Positions 18,319 through 28,581 are shown, counted from the stretch's first letter. The stretch: DNA of 55,117 bases from Nostoc sp. LEGE 12450 (GCF_015206895.1 NZ_JADEXU010000041.1:1-55117), one strand, 5' to 3'. The notes: generated by a model from the sequence alone, not told the origin. Made by a program: numbers and translations.

Positions 18319-19032
18319 ATGTCACTCAGTCGTAGCGACCTCGAAGCCGGAAACGCACAGACTAGACTGTTAGAAGCATCACACTCTGGAATCAAGTTAA
18401 CTACCCTGAGCGAAGATGAGTTACAGCGATCGCTCCATGAAATACTACAACACCAACTACCAAATTCTGATATCTGGATATTTGCCTACGGTTCCCTAAT
18501 TTGGAATCCCCTAATCACATACGTCGAGCGCCGTGCTGGGATCATTTATGGTTGGCATCGGCACTTCTGTACATGGATGATCCTCGGTCGCGGTACTCCA
18601 GAGAATCCCGGATTGCTCTTAGGACTAGATCGCGGCGGTAGTTGTCGTGGCATTGTTTATCGAATTGCTGCTGCTGATGTAGCATCCGAATTATTGCTGA
18701 TTTGGCGACGGGAAATGTTACCTGGTGTCTACGTTGCCCGTTGGGTAAGGGTATTTGATGGTACGCAAGAATTTAAAGCGATCGCCTTTGTTGCTAATCG
18801 CCAGCATCCCAGATACGCTCATAAACTACCATTAACAACTACTGTTAATAGCATTGCCACCGCATCTGGAAAATTGGGTTCCTGCGCTGATTATCTCATG
18901 AAAACTGTTGATGGATTAATCGTAGAAGGTATAAAAGATAGAAAATTGCTCTTGTTACGCAAACAAGTGCTGGCAAAACAACAAGCGCTTTTAGTTAATG
19001 GCGGCTCTACTCCAACTACTAATTATGAATAA
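18319..19032 (+). CDS. ChaC-like gamma-glutamylcyclotransferase
   Basis: A 237-residue cytosolic enzyme of the ChaC family, which cleaves glutathione to 5-oxoproline and Cys-Gly. The substrate loop FAYGSLIWNP is at 55-64 and the catalytic glutamate lies in WRREM (Glu132). CRGIVYRI and PGVYVARWV are further family blocks. About 45 extra residues precede the domain. AAGGA is placed 13 bases before the ATG, so the start is plausible. It stands alone downstream of the transposon remnant. A role in glutathione or thiol turnover is inferred from the family. Confidence 0.88.
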   Translation: MSLSRSDLEAGNAQTRLLEASHSGIKLTTLSEDELQRSLHEILQHQLPNSDIWIFAYGSLIWNPLITYVERRAGIIYGWHRHFCTWMILGRGTPENPGLLLGLDRGGSCRGIVYRIAAADVASELLLIWRREMLPGVYVARWVRVFDGTQEFKAIAFVANRQHPRYAHKLPLTTTVNSIATASGKLGSCADYLMKTVDGLIVEGIKDRKLLLLRKQVLAKQQALLVNGGSTPTTNYE

Positions 19033-19134
19033 TTGAATTGGGTACATATTTTAAATTGTAAAAAATAATTATCCCCAAACGCTAATTTCAACTATTTTTA
19101 ATCAATATTATTGGCATAAATTATCTACTTTAGC

Positions 19135-19764
19135 TCAGAACTTACAGCCACATTGAGAACTGTTAGAGGTACTAATACCGCGTACAAAAATATCTACACA
19201 GGTTTCGATATAGTCCTCACAGCTATAGCTGCCTTGGTTGAATTTTGCACTGCGACATAGCATTCCAGCTAACAGCATTCCCGTAAACATATCGACTGCT
19301 GGAAATGGAGCGAGGTCTACTCTCACGGTGCCTAGTTTCTGACTCGATTCCAGATAAGCAACCAGTTTTTCTCTTAAAGGCTTGGCGGCTTCTTGAATCA
19401 CTTGTTTAGCTGCTTCAGGATGACGTTTAGCTTCTCCAATAAATGTACGAATTAAGTCTTCCTGTGCTTCTAGCATAGTATTATAAAGATGGGCATATTG
19501 TCTTAAATCAATTTTTAGATCCTGTGTCCACGCTTCGGGGTATGCAAGGGCTTCGGTCTGGAGTGCCAAGGCATTTTTGATGACTGCTCCCAGAAGTTGT
19601 TCTTTGCTAGCAAAGTGACGAAATAAAGTCACCTCATTCACACCAGCAACACGAGCTATTTCACGGGTAGTCGCTCCTTGAACACCTAAACTGGCAAATA
19701 CTTGCGAGGCGGCTTCTATCAAACGTATACGGGTGAGAGTTGATGAACGGATGCTTTTATTCAT
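19135..19764 (-). CDS. TetR/AcrR-family transcriptional regulator
   Basis: A 209-residue repressor. Residues ~10-57 form the TetR helix-turn-helix: TRIRLIEAASQVFASLG, TTREIARVAGVNEVTLFRHF and ASKEQLL. The C-terminal part is a helical ligand-binding domain of normal length, ending in a cysteine-containing tail (QCGCKF). The gene follows the GNAT acetyltransferase on the same strand with a 121-bp gap, so the two could be co-transcribed or the regulator could act on its neighbour. The inducer and target are unknown. Confidence 0.9.
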   Translation of the reverse strand: MNKSIRSSTLTRIRLIEAASQVFASLGVQGATTREIARVAGVNEVTLFRHFASKEQLLGAVIKNALALQTEALAYPEAWTQDLKIDLRQYAHLYNTMLEAQEDLIRTFIGEAKRHPEAAKQVIQEAAKPLREKLVAYLESSQKLGTVRVDLAPFPAVDMFTGMLLAGMLCRSAKFNQGSYSCEDYIETCVDIFVRGISTSNSSQCGCKF

Positions 19765-19885
19765 TTATACTGACAACTACTTACTTTCATAATATGTTTT
19801 GTCTCCAAGGTTGTTGCAAATTAAAGAAAAATAATCTTGATACTAGTACTTTTAAAGTTATTGAAAATATTGTATCGGCTCAAAT

Positions 19886-20383
19886 TTATGTCGGTGGGGT
19901 CGCTAATGTTTTACTCATTTTCGTAACTGGGACAACTATCCCCTTTTTTAAATAATGAGGTGCTTTTTGGATAGCAGTAAATCCCAGTCGTAAATAAAAT
20001 CCTTCCGCATAAAGACTAGCAGTTGTAATTACCTTATCTATACCTTGATCGGTTGCTTCATCACAAAAATTTTGAACTAAAGCACGCCCAATCCCTTTAC
20101 CTTGATATTTAGGATGGACATACAGCCCGATGAGTTCATCAACAATAAAACTAGCAAAACCTATAACAGCATCTCCCTTAATCGCAACTTTGCAAGTTTC
20201 CACTTTCATACTCTTCAAGATATTTGAACCATCCGCTTTGTCGCGGTAATTACGCCAAGCTAAAAGTTCTTTTTGAGTGTAGAAAGTTGCAGGCAAAGCT
20301 TTGATAGCAGCAATATGAATTGCACTCAGCACCCACGCATCTGTTTCTTGGGCAGGTCGAAGAGATATTTCGTTAGCACTCAT
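19886..20383 (-). CDS. GNAT-family N-acetyltransferase
   Basis: A 165-residue GCN5-related acetyltransferase. The acetyl-CoA site is visible as LYVHPKYQGKGIGRAL (motif A, Q-x-x-G-x-G/A), preceded by strand VIGFASFIVDELIG and followed by TTASLYAEGFYLRLGF (motif B). The N-terminus SLRPAQETDAWVLSAIH is typical of the fold. The acceptor substrate is unknown. It lies upstream of the TetR gene on the same strand. Confidence 0.88.
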   Translation of the reverse strand: MSANEISLRPAQETDAWVLSAIHIAAIKALPATFYTQKELLAWRNYRDKADGSNILKSMKVETCKVAIKGDAVIGFASFIVDELIGLYVHPKYQGKGIGRALVQNFCDEATDQGIDKVITTASLYAEGFYLRLGFTAIQKAPHYLKKGIVVPVTKMSKTLATPPT

Positions 20384-21013
20384 AGGTTCATGACTGACAT
20401 TCAGATTATATGTCTGTTTGACTTTTTGGCATGTTATAAGAAAGGACTTTTAGTTGCGTAGGCGTAGCCCGCACTTCTCTACGAGACGCTGCGCGTAGGT
20501 TGCTTCTCCGAAGGAGTACGACAAGCTCAGTGACCATCGTAGACATCGCAACCCATCAACTAGCCAAATTCTCAACTGCTTTACTGATATTAGCAGTTTC
20601 CCATTGAGTCACAACTCACTGAACAATTTGTCGTCTAATTTCCTGAATATTGTGACTTGCATCCGTAGCCCGTCGTAGAGATCGCTTCGCCGAATCGCCA
20701 GCCCAAAATCAATACCTGCTGTCACACCTCTGTCAGTAATAGAGAACCAGTGCAGACGGCTAATACATAAGCTCTGATAATAGTATCAGCAAAAACAATA
20801 ATAAGCTCTAATTAACACTAAATCTATCGACAAACCGTATATTATAGATAAAGCAATAAAATAACCAACTTCAAAAGACATATTTTGAAGTAATCAAGCA
20901 ATATCTTTTGATATTTAGCTAATTTTGCAGTGCTTATTTGAATAACTTATCAAAGCTTGCTGATTCGACTATTTACCAAGCTGGAAGCCATTAGAAAGTC
21001 AAAAGGAGTGAAT
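20384..21013. other. Gene-free region with palindromic repeats
   Basis: About 630 bp without a convincing gene. The part at 20458-20535 (CTACGAGACGCTGCGCGTAG and CTTCTCCGAAGGAG) and a weaker copy near 20670-20702 are the GC-rich palindromic repeats scattered through Nostoc genomes. From 20760 onward the sequence is AT-rich and presumably holds the promoter of the DUF442 gene. Confidence 0.5.
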
Positions 21014-21493
21014 GTGATCAACGCCATACAGATTAATGAAAACTTAACGACAACAGGACAAGTTATACCAAAACAGCTTGAGCAAGCTATCCAAGAAGGT
21101 TTTAAGTCCGTTCTAAATTTGCGATCGCCTGATGAGCTAGGATTTTCCAAGGATGAGCAAAAAGTAGCTGAAGCATTAGGGCTGCATTATAAGAATGTTC
21201 CACTCAAGGTAGATTTAAAAAACTTGAATGAAGAGGCTATTACCAAAATCCTCACGACACTCGAAGAAATTCCTAAACCAGCAGTTGTGCATTGTGCAGC
21301 CGGGATGCGATCGACTGGAATTGCACTCTTAAGTATTGCTATCCAGGAAGGATTAACACCAGAAGAAACCTTAGCAAGAGCAAAGAATCTAGGTTTTGGA
21401 TTCTTTGAACACGCTGGCGTGAGTCCTCGACTGAGGCAATTATTTGTGGACTACGTTAACAAACACGCCAAATTAGCTGTGCCTACTTGCTAA
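21014..21493 (+). CDS. DUF442 phosphatase-like protein (beta-lactamase-hydrolase-like domain)
   Basis: A ~159-residue protein of the DUF442/TIGR01244 family, with the fold of dual-specificity phosphatases. GQVIPKQLEQAIQEGFKSV and NLRSPDE form the N-terminal half. The active loop is VHCAAGMRSTG, with only four residues between Cys and Arg, as in rhodaneses and the DUF442 family, against five in true tyrosine phosphatases. The start chosen is GTG at 21014 because AAGGAG (21003-21008) stands five bases before it. The frame is open further upstream (TTG 20957, GTG 21008). Related domains are linked to sulfide or persulfide metabolism; the role here is unknown. Confidence 0.75.
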   Translation: MINAIQINENLTTTGQVIPKQLEQAIQEGFKSVLNLRSPDELGFSKDEQKVAEALGLHYKNVPLKVDLKNLNEEAITKILTTLEEIPKPAVVHCAAGMRSTGIALLSIAIQEGLTPEETLARAKNLGFGFFEHAGVSPRLRQLFVDYVNKHAKLAVPTC

Positions 21494-21539
21494 AACAGAT
21501 GTACTAAATAATAGGATATTGATAACTTACCATTAGTTC

Positions 21540-21660
21540 AGGTGCGGTTTTTGACCAAGATGATAGCGGTGGTACTTTTACTCAGGTACAATTCGCGTAA
21601 CTCAGCAGTGGATTATCACTAAGCGCAACTAATTTTTTTGTTGTCTAATTTGTAATATCA
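21540..21660 (+). pseudogene. Broken copy of the 3' end of the downstream RTX-like gene
   Basis: About 120 bases closely match the last codons of the gene at 22211-23476 and a few bases past its stop (compare 23364-23483). Translation would give FDQDDSGGTFTQVQFA, then an in-frame TAA, then LSSGLSLSATNFFVV. A 3-bp deletion and several substitutions are also present. Nothing upstream of 21540 matches, so only the tail survives. It is a duplication relic in the same orientation as the intact gene. Confidence 0.85.
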
Positions 21661-22117
21661 AATCCGAATTCGGTTCAATTAACGCATAGATCGCTCATCT
21701 AAGTAATTTACACTAGGATATTTCACTTTTGTAAGTAGCCCTCAACTTCCCAGTCTGAGGGCATAATTTTGACTTATCCAAGAGACATCCATCAACCTTG
21801 TATTAGACTAGAATGTAGGCTGTGCAAAGATTTATACTTCATCTGGGTACACAAAGTATGATAAAAATCTTTTTTCTTTTTTATCCTTTATCATCAGTAA
21901 CTTATTTCGATTTTCAAGATATAAATACGTAATTCTTGTAAGATTTTTATACTAAATACAAACAGTAAAAAATGCCATTCCAAGTAGTGACACTCAACAA
22001 AACAAACACTATAGTGATTAAATTAATCAACTGTATTGTGTCAGCAAGTTACCCAAATAGTCTTTTCCAGCCTGTAAAAAGGTTGGTCAAAGTCAAAAGT
22101 TGTGTTTCTCAATCGCG
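21661..22117. other. AT-rich intergenic region upstream of the RTX-like gene
   Basis: About 460 bp with no gene I can support. A 60-codon frame from 21972 has no ribosome site and runs through the palindrome at 22118-22161, so it is not called. Confidence 0.4.
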
Positions 22118-22161
22118 ACATAAACTATACCGAAAGTGTCAACTCTTGGTATAGTTTATGT
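22118..22161. promoter_or_regulatory. 14-bp perfect inverted repeat upstream of the RTX-like gene
   Basis: ACATAAACTATACC at 22118-22131 is mirrored exactly at 22148-22161, with a 16-base loop. It ends 49 bp before the ATG at 22211. It could be a leader hairpin, an operator or the terminator of an upstream transcript. There is no T tract after it, which argues against a standard terminator. Confidence 0.5.
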
Positions 22162-22210
22162 GCATTAAAACAGCAAGCCTCTGAAAAGTCAATTTAGGTC
22201 AATAGAAGTT

Positions 22211-23476
22211 ATGGCAAATGTCAATGGTACTGATGCTAATGATGTCATTATCATCAGTAAAACTAACAATAATAGCCTCTCTGGAGGAGATAGTAATTAC
22301 ATCTTATATAGTGGCGAAGGAGATAATAGCCTATACGGTGATTTGGGTAACGATATTCTTGATGTTTCCTTTTCTTCTGGAAAAAACCTTTTAGACGGTG
22401 GCTTGGGCAACGATCGACTTTATGCTTCTAACACCACTAGCAACAACACCCTTAAGGGAGGAGCTGGAGGTGATTATTTTAATATTAACAATTCTTCCGG
22501 GAAAAATTTTTTAGACGGTGGCTCTGAGAATGATTCATTTTCTGCTTCCCATACCACTGGCAACAACACCCTTAATGGAGGAGAGGGAAATGATTCTCTA
22601 TACATTTATCACTCTTCTGGAAATAATCTTTTAAAGGGTGGCTCTGAGAACGATCGACTTTATGCTTCCGATACCACTGGCAACAACACCCTTAAGGGAG
22701 GAACTGGGGATGATGTGTTTGATATTTCTTCTTCTTCTGGAAATAACCTTTTAGACGGTGGCTTGGGGAACGATCAATTTTATGCTTACAGTGCTAGTGG
22801 CAATAACACCCTTAAAGGAGGGAGTGACAACGACTCCTTCCATTTGAGCGCCCCCTCTGTTACTCCCTCTGTTTTAGTGACTCAAACGGTAGATGGAGGT
22901 ACGGGCGACGACTATTTGTCTATCGATTATAGTAGTTTTACTACTGAGGGAATCACCTCAACTTTTGATACAGTCACTAACCAAGGTTCAATTACAGCTG
23001 GGACGTATCAAGTTAACTATAAGAATATTGAACAATTAGATATTTTTGGTACAGCTAACACTGACACTATTCTAGGCAGTAATGGTAACGATTTCCTTTT
23101 CGGAAATGATGGCAACGATCTCCTGACTGGAGAGAGAGGCAATGATTGTCTGTGTGGGGGAGAGGGCACTGATACATTTGCCTTCAATAATTACGATGAA
23201 GGTGTTGATAGTCTTTATGACTTCGACCCGATTGCTGAATTTATTCAGGTTTCGGCTATTGGTTTCGGCGGATCTTTAGTAACAGGCGCACTCTCGACTA
23301 GTGAGTTTACTATCGGTTCAGCCGCGACAACGGACGCTCAACGATTTATCTACGACAACAGTACAGGTGCGTTGTTCTTTGACCAAGATGGTAGCGGTAG
23401 CACGTTTACTCAGGTACAATTCGCGCAACTCAGCGATGGATTGTCACTCAGTGCAACTAATTTTGTTGTTGTTTAA
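22211..23476 (+). CDS. RTX-like calcium-binding repeat protein
   Basis: A 421-residue protein made mostly of glycine/aspartate repeats of the haemolysin type (GGLGNDRLYA, GGTGDDVFDI, GNDGNDLLTG), expected to fold as a calcium-loaded beta roll. The repeats from ~50 to 210 are built on a 40-residue unit. A spacer follows, then two more canonical nonapeptides, and then a C-terminal domain (DTFAFNNYDEGVDSLYDFDP to the end) of the kind that carries the type I secretion signal in cyanobacterial RTX proteins. It has no Sec signal, no enzymatic domain and no adjacent ABC exporter. It is probably a secreted surface or matrix protein (inference). Its own 3' end is duplicated as a relic at 21540-21660. 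Confidence 0.85.
   Translation: MANVNGTDANDVIIISKTNNNSLSGGDSNYILYSGEGDNSLYGDLGNDILDVSFSSGKNLLDGGLGNDRLYASNTTSNNTLKGGAGGDYFNINNSSGKNFLDGGSENDSFSASHTTGNNTLNGGEGNDSLYIYHSSGNNLLKGGSENDRLYASDTTGNNTLKGGTGDDVFDISSSSGNNLLDGGLGNDQFYAYSASGNNTLKGGSDNDSFHLSAPSVTPSVLVTQTVDGGTGDDYLSIDYSSFTTEGITSTFDTVTNQGSITAGTYQVNYKNIEQLDIFGTANTDTILGSNGNDFLFGNDGNDLLTGERGNDCLCGGEGTDTFAFNNYDEGVDSLYDFDPIAEFIQVSAIGFGGSLVTGALSTSEFTIGSAATTDAQRFIYDNSTGALFFDQDGSGSTFTQVQFAQLSDGLSLSATNFVVV
22354..22833 (+). repeat. Four tandem 120-bp coding repeats
   Basis: The landmark (GAC/AAG)GGTGGCT recurs at 22394, 22514, 22634 and 22754, exactly 120 bases apart. Each unit pairs an NNTLKGG-type half with an NLLDGG-type half. The high DNA similarity and strict phase indicate recent expansion or homogenisation. 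The ends of the array are approximate. Confidence 0.85.
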
Positions 23477-23514
23477 TTGTAATGTGGCAATCCTAAATCA
23501 TTCGTGACAAACAA

Positions 23515-23560
23515 GATCCCCGACTTCTTAAAGAAGTCGGGGATCTTTGGGTTTAAGACT
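23515..23560 (+). terminator. Strong hairpin after the RTX-like gene
   Basis: A perfect 15-bp stem, with left arm GATCCCCGACTTCTT at 23515-23529 and its complement at 23531-23545, is followed by TTTGGGTTT. It lies 38 bp after the stop codon. The same hairpin is a common dispersed cyanobacterial repeat, so it may be both a repeat and a terminator. Confidence 0.7.
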
Positions 23561-23639
23561 CCGAAAAAACAGCTTAACACCACCCTCACCTCATAAATTG
23601 TTAACACCCTTGCTCCTAGATATAACGAAAGTGATACAC

Positions 23640-25119
<1,480 letters not shown>

Positions 25120-25123
25120 TTGA

Positions 25124-25292
25124 TATGGGGAATGAGGAATGGGGAATGGGGCATGGGTAAGAGGACTTGGGGACAAGGAGAATTGGGGACAAGGGGAAAG
25201 ACTTTTTTCAAGTTCTCACCTCTTGTCCCCTTGTCCCCTTGTCTCCCCTGCCTCCCTTGCTCCCTTATCCCCACACTCCCTAACTCAAACGT
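25124..25292. repeat. Low-complexity tandem repeats after thiC
   Basis: Degenerate GGGGAATG units (25124-25158) are followed by GGGACAAGG units, and then, in the complementary sense, CTTGTCCC repeated and CTGCCTCCC-type units (25219-25262). The two halves could pair as a long imperfect stem (GGGGACAAGG against CCTTGTCCCC). This type is widespread in Nostoc intergenic DNA. It lies between convergent thiC and the protease gene and may serve as a bidirectional terminator. Confidence 0.7.
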
Positions 25293-25298
25293 ATTGGC

Positions 25299-27287
25299 TT
25301 AAAATCCCATTTCAATGGTAAAGCTGCGAATCTTTCCTGTATCTGTGCTAGCTTTATCTGCAACTTCCAGAGTCCAGGTTCCTTGGGGACTTTTACCTTT
25401 AAAGGCAGCAAGTTTTGGGGTGTTTACCTCGTCATAGGTTGTTTTGATATTATCTGTAGCTCCGCCCTGGCGATCGTGCAAAATAATGGGAAGTATGCCT
25501 ATTTGCACTGGGGGAAGGAGAGTAACTACAAGATCCCCAATATAAGTATGCTCGATATCTACATTAACTTTGATGGATTTCATCAGGCTGGTATTAGCGA
25601 TCGCCAACGACAATGTTGATGTTTGCAAATCGTTAATTGGGATATCTTGTACTGCCTTGAATATGCTAATGGGCGATGTTTGTGCCGGCTTGGCCAATTC
25701 TACAGCTTTGAGTGCATTGATTCGACCATAACCGTAGAAAGGGCTGCGACCATTGGCATCATACTTACCTCCAGCTTGATCGATGCGATCGCAAGAGCGT
25801 TTAATAATGTCTCGTACTTCGTCCCAACGCAGATTTGGATTTCTGGCAATAATCAATGCTGCTACACCAGCCGCACCAGGACAAGCACTAGAAGTTCCGC
25901 CGAATTCGTTCGTGTAGTTACCTCCGGCATCACCCAGATTTACATTACCGGAATTATAACCAAGTACACCAACGCGATCGGTTGTCCAAATTCCAGGGGT
26001 TTGAGAACTATCACCATTGTTACTGGGAAATGCACACCACACCGCCTGGCCAAAGTCACTGTAAGCGCTTCTTGTGCCAAAGTCGTTACAAGCTGCGATC
26101 GCAATTACCTTTTGGTAGCTGGCGTAGCCGTCGTTATCCACACTTTCGTTACCATTGCCAGCCGCGAATAAAATTACACATCCCTTGCCGTTGCGTCCTT
26201 TATTGATTGCAAAGTCTATAGCCAATCTTGTGGAGTCAGGCAAAGGTACTTTTTGCTTATGTAGAGGATCGTTTGGCTCAAACCAAGTCCCATCTGCTGG
26301 GCCCCAACTACAAGAAATCACATCAGCACCATTTTGAGCCGCCCAAATAAAAGCATCTGCCTCATCCTGTGAACCCAACGCCGAAGCTAAACGAATCGGC
26401 ATCAGTTTTGCGCCTGGTGCTACACCTGATGCACCAAATTTCCCGTTGCCACAAGCTACTCCTGCACAAGCTGTCCCGTGGTTATTGTCGTTTCCCGGTC
26501 TGGGATTGTCATTTTTACGTGTGACATCGCGCGGGGCAACAATTTTTCCAGAGGAACGAAATTCTTCATGATCGAGATCCACACCGTCATCGATAATTGC
26601 AATAATTGCTCCTGTGCCATCGCTCAACTTCCAAGCTGCTTCAACATTGGCATGGGCGTTAATTACCTTACCGTTAATTGTTGTTTGCTTTAAGTGCCAC
26701 TGCTGCGGGAAAATCTGACGTTGGCGTGATTCACGCACTAGTTCAGGATGGCACAGTTCGACTGATTCCTCATTCAGAAGTCTCTCGGCGATGTCAAAGA
26801 TAGCTAGACCAGTATTTGTAGGTGCATTGACAAAATAAGCATTTCGTGAATATTCAAGCTGGCGTTTAATTGTTAAGCCGTAACGTCCCAATATCTCTTG
26901 GCAGACCCTTGATTCTTCTTCATTATCGAATTTAACGAAGAGGTTTTCGGTGTAAATGATCGGTTGACTGGAGGCTGGATCGATCAAGACACGTCCGGCA
27001 AATTGGACTTCAGACTCTTGGTTGAGAATTTCACGGGCGCGATCGCGCAAAGCGACACCCTGAGTCGGAACTTTCGCACGCAAAATTTCTACACCCGCTT
27101 GCCGAAACCGCGTTGTTAACTCGAATTGATTGAGGATGCTACGAGCTGTGGGTGACACAGGTGCGACTTCAAAGGGTCTTGCACCAATTAGAGTACTGCG
27201 GCTTTCGGTACGCACTACAACGTGTTCTTCACTGATAGCAAGTTCATACTGTTGACCGTTCTGTCCACCATAGCGAACCTGAACCAT
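25299..27287 (-). CDS. prcA: Calcium-dependent subtilisin-like protease (PrcA-like)
   Basis: A 662-residue S8 serine protease, the same length I recall for Anabaena variabilis PrcA. The catalytic triad is visible: Asp233 in IIDDGVDLDH, His270 in NNHGTACAG and Ser466 in GGTSSACPGA, with the oxyanion Asn in FAAGNGN. Residues ~540-662 form a P (proprotein-convertase) domain, with ISIFKAVQDIPIND, DIEHTYIGDLVVTLL and PQGTWTLEVAD. Residues 1-~200 carry no signal peptide and include a prodomain-like part (~115-190, LFVKF to CHPELVRE). The known PrcA is an intracellular calcium-stimulated protease. It is divergent from a gene whose product resembles this prodomain. Confidence 0.9.
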   Translation of the reverse strand: MVQVRYGGQNGQQYELAISEEHVVVRTESRSTLIGARPFEVAPVSPTARSILNQFELTTRFRQAGVEILRAKVPTQGVALRDRAREILNQESEVQFAGRVLIDPASSQPIIYTENLFVKFDNEEESRVCQEILGRYGLTIKRQLEYSRNAYFVNAPTNTGLAIFDIAERLLNEESVELCHPELVRESRQRQIFPQQWHLKQTTINGKVINAHANVEAAWKLSDGTGAIIAIIDDGVDLDHEEFRSSGKIVAPRDVTRKNDNPRPGNDNNHGTACAGVACGNGKFGASGVAPGAKLMPIRLASALGSQDEADAFIWAAQNGADVISCSWGPADGTWFEPNDPLHKQKVPLPDSTRLAIDFAINKGRNGKGCVILFAAGNGNESVDNDGYASYQKVIAIAACNDFGTRSAYSDFGQAVWCAFPSNNGDSSQTPGIWTTDRVGVLGYNSGNVNLGDAGGNYTNEFGGTSSACPGAAGVAALIIARNPNLRWDEVRDIIKRSCDRIDQAGGKYDANGRSPFYGYGRINALKAVELAKPAQTSPISIFKAVQDIPINDLQTSTLSLAIANTSLMKSIKVNVDIEHTYIGDLVVTLLPPVQIGILPIILHDRQGGATDNIKTTYDEVNTPKLAAFKGKSPQGTWTLEVADKASTDTGKIRSFTIEMGF

Positions 27288-27633
27288 AACTTAATCTCCT
27301 GGGATATTTGTCTTGAAAATTGGGCATTGGGAAATCGTATTATGCACTACTTGTAAAGCTTGCTATACGCAGTGTGCGTTTTTTAGTTTATGGATGGTTT
27401 TTATTTCATGTGTTATACGTGTATTACGACATTAAAAAGATCCAGCTGCAACAGAATTTAATCTCTCTAAAGTTCATACAAACTTTCAATTCGTCTTTCC
27501 AGAAAAGAAAAATTCAAAATCAGGCTGTTTTTCGAATCTCCACTATTACTAGGGATATATAGCTTGCATCCCGATAAAAGATTTTTATTCTATACCACTG
27601 AAAACGCTATAACATCATTAGAACTTGAGAAAG
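27288..27633. other. Divergent promoter region between the protease and prodomain-like genes
   Basis: 346 bp of AT-rich sequence with no credible gene. An 80-codon plus-strand frame from 27320 lacks a ribosome site and family features. GGAGATTAAG lies just before the protease start on the minus strand (27288-27301), giving it a good ribosome site. Confidence 0.5.
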
Positions 27634-28221
27634 ATGTTTTATTTTCCGGCTGAGTATTTTCTACAGGTGTACTCTTTACCCCTGATTCCTGAAGTGAAAT
27701 TTCAAAACGATTATTTTTCTGAGTATCCTGAACAAATTCGGGTTGGCAGCGATAGCACTGCTATATCTTACACTCGTAAGTCTGGGTACTATGCAATACA
27801 TTATAATAATCAACCCAAGACGGTAACACCAGGAGCAATTTTACAACTTAACGATGGTGCCATGTCTCCGATGGGCTACGCCTACGCAGTTTTTCCAGGC
27901 GAACCCAATCAATCAGAGCAGGGTAAGCTGAGTCCAGTTTACACAATAGAACCCAATGGTTCTTTAGCAGTACCAACTGGACTGGTTTTCATCCGCTTTG
28001 CTGAAGGCGTTGATGTAAAGTCTCAGGACGAGGCAATTAATCGAGCGGGTTACGAAGTAGTACAAATCCTTGACTATGCGCCTCACGCCGCTTGGTTGCG
28101 TGCCCAATCAGGTAATATTGCAGATGCGATCGCAAAGATTCCTCAGCTAGAAGCGATACCAAAAGTTGAGAATATCGAACCTCAGATGCTTATGGAAAGA
28201 GGTTTGAGACAAGGGCGTTAA
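27634..28221 (+). CDS. Small protein with a subtilase-prodomain-like C-terminus
   Basis: A ~195-residue protein, unnamed by me. Its C-terminal third (residues ~117-190) runs parallel to residues ~115-190 of the divergent PrcA-like protease: LVFIRF against LFVKF, INRAGYEVVQILDYAPHAAWL against GRYGLTIKRQLEYSRNAYFV, and VENIEPQMLMERGLRQGR against VELCHPELVRESRQRQ. That part is therefore like a protease prodomain without a protease. The N-terminal ~110 residues (IRVGSDSTAISYTRKSGYYAIHYN onward in two blocks) are beta-rich and not recognised. There is no signal peptide. The start is ATG 27634; a TTG three codons upstream is less likely. Single-chain prodomains of this type can inhibit or help fold their enzyme, so it may control the neighbouring protease (inference). 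Confidence 0.65.
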   Translation: MFYFPAEYFLQVYSLPLIPEVKFQNDYFSEYPEQIRVGSDSTAISYTRKSGYYAIHYNNQPKTVTPGAILQLNDGAMSPMGYAYAVFPGEPNQSEQGKLSPVYTIEPNGSLAVPTGLVFIRFAEGVDVKSQDEAINRAGYEVVQILDYAPHAAWLRAQSGNIADAIAKIPQLEAIPKVENIEPQMLMERGLRQGR

Positions 28222-28550
28222 TAATTCGTAATGGGTCACACTAAGGAATGAGTTTTTCTCGTGACGGTGCGAGGCTCGACGGACTTAAACCTATTTGTGG
28301 TGCTAGGTTTTCAGGAGGTAATGCTTGCTCGAAACAATTTATAAACTCTTACTAAAAACTGAAATTAGAATAACTAATCATACCATAAAATATTTATTAA
28401 TTTCGTAGGCCATAATTTTTAGAACAGTGGTAATTACCCATTGTTTCTAATTCCAGTTTTTAGGAAACAAACTGATAAAATTATTTTTTCAATTGAAGAA
28501 ACATGAAGTTCGGTTCCCCAAAATGGGGGGTCGGTTGGCATCTTAAAAAA

Positions 28551-28581
28551 CCCTGCAAACACGTGTGAGATGGTTGCAGGG
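28551..28581 (+). terminator. Hairpin CCCTGCAA/TTGCAGGG
   Basis: An 8-bp perfect stem at 28551-28558 and 28574-28581 with a 15-base loop containing ACACGTGT. It is preceded by six A residues, so on the minus strand it would be followed by a T run and could terminate leftward transcription. On the plus strand there is no T tract. Confidence 0.4.

Noticed and set aside
21972..22154. A 60-codon plus-strand gene
   Set aside because: No ribosome site, no recognisable features, and it runs into the perfect palindrome at 22118-22161.
22354..22833. Regular repeats that could suggest a CRISPR array
   Set aside because: The 120-bp units are in frame and encode glycine/aspartate repeats; there are no short direct repeats with unique spacers and no cas genes.
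27320..27562. An 80-codon gene between the protease and prodomain-like genes
   Set aside because: AT-rich, no ribosome site, no family pattern, and it lies in the divergent promoter region.
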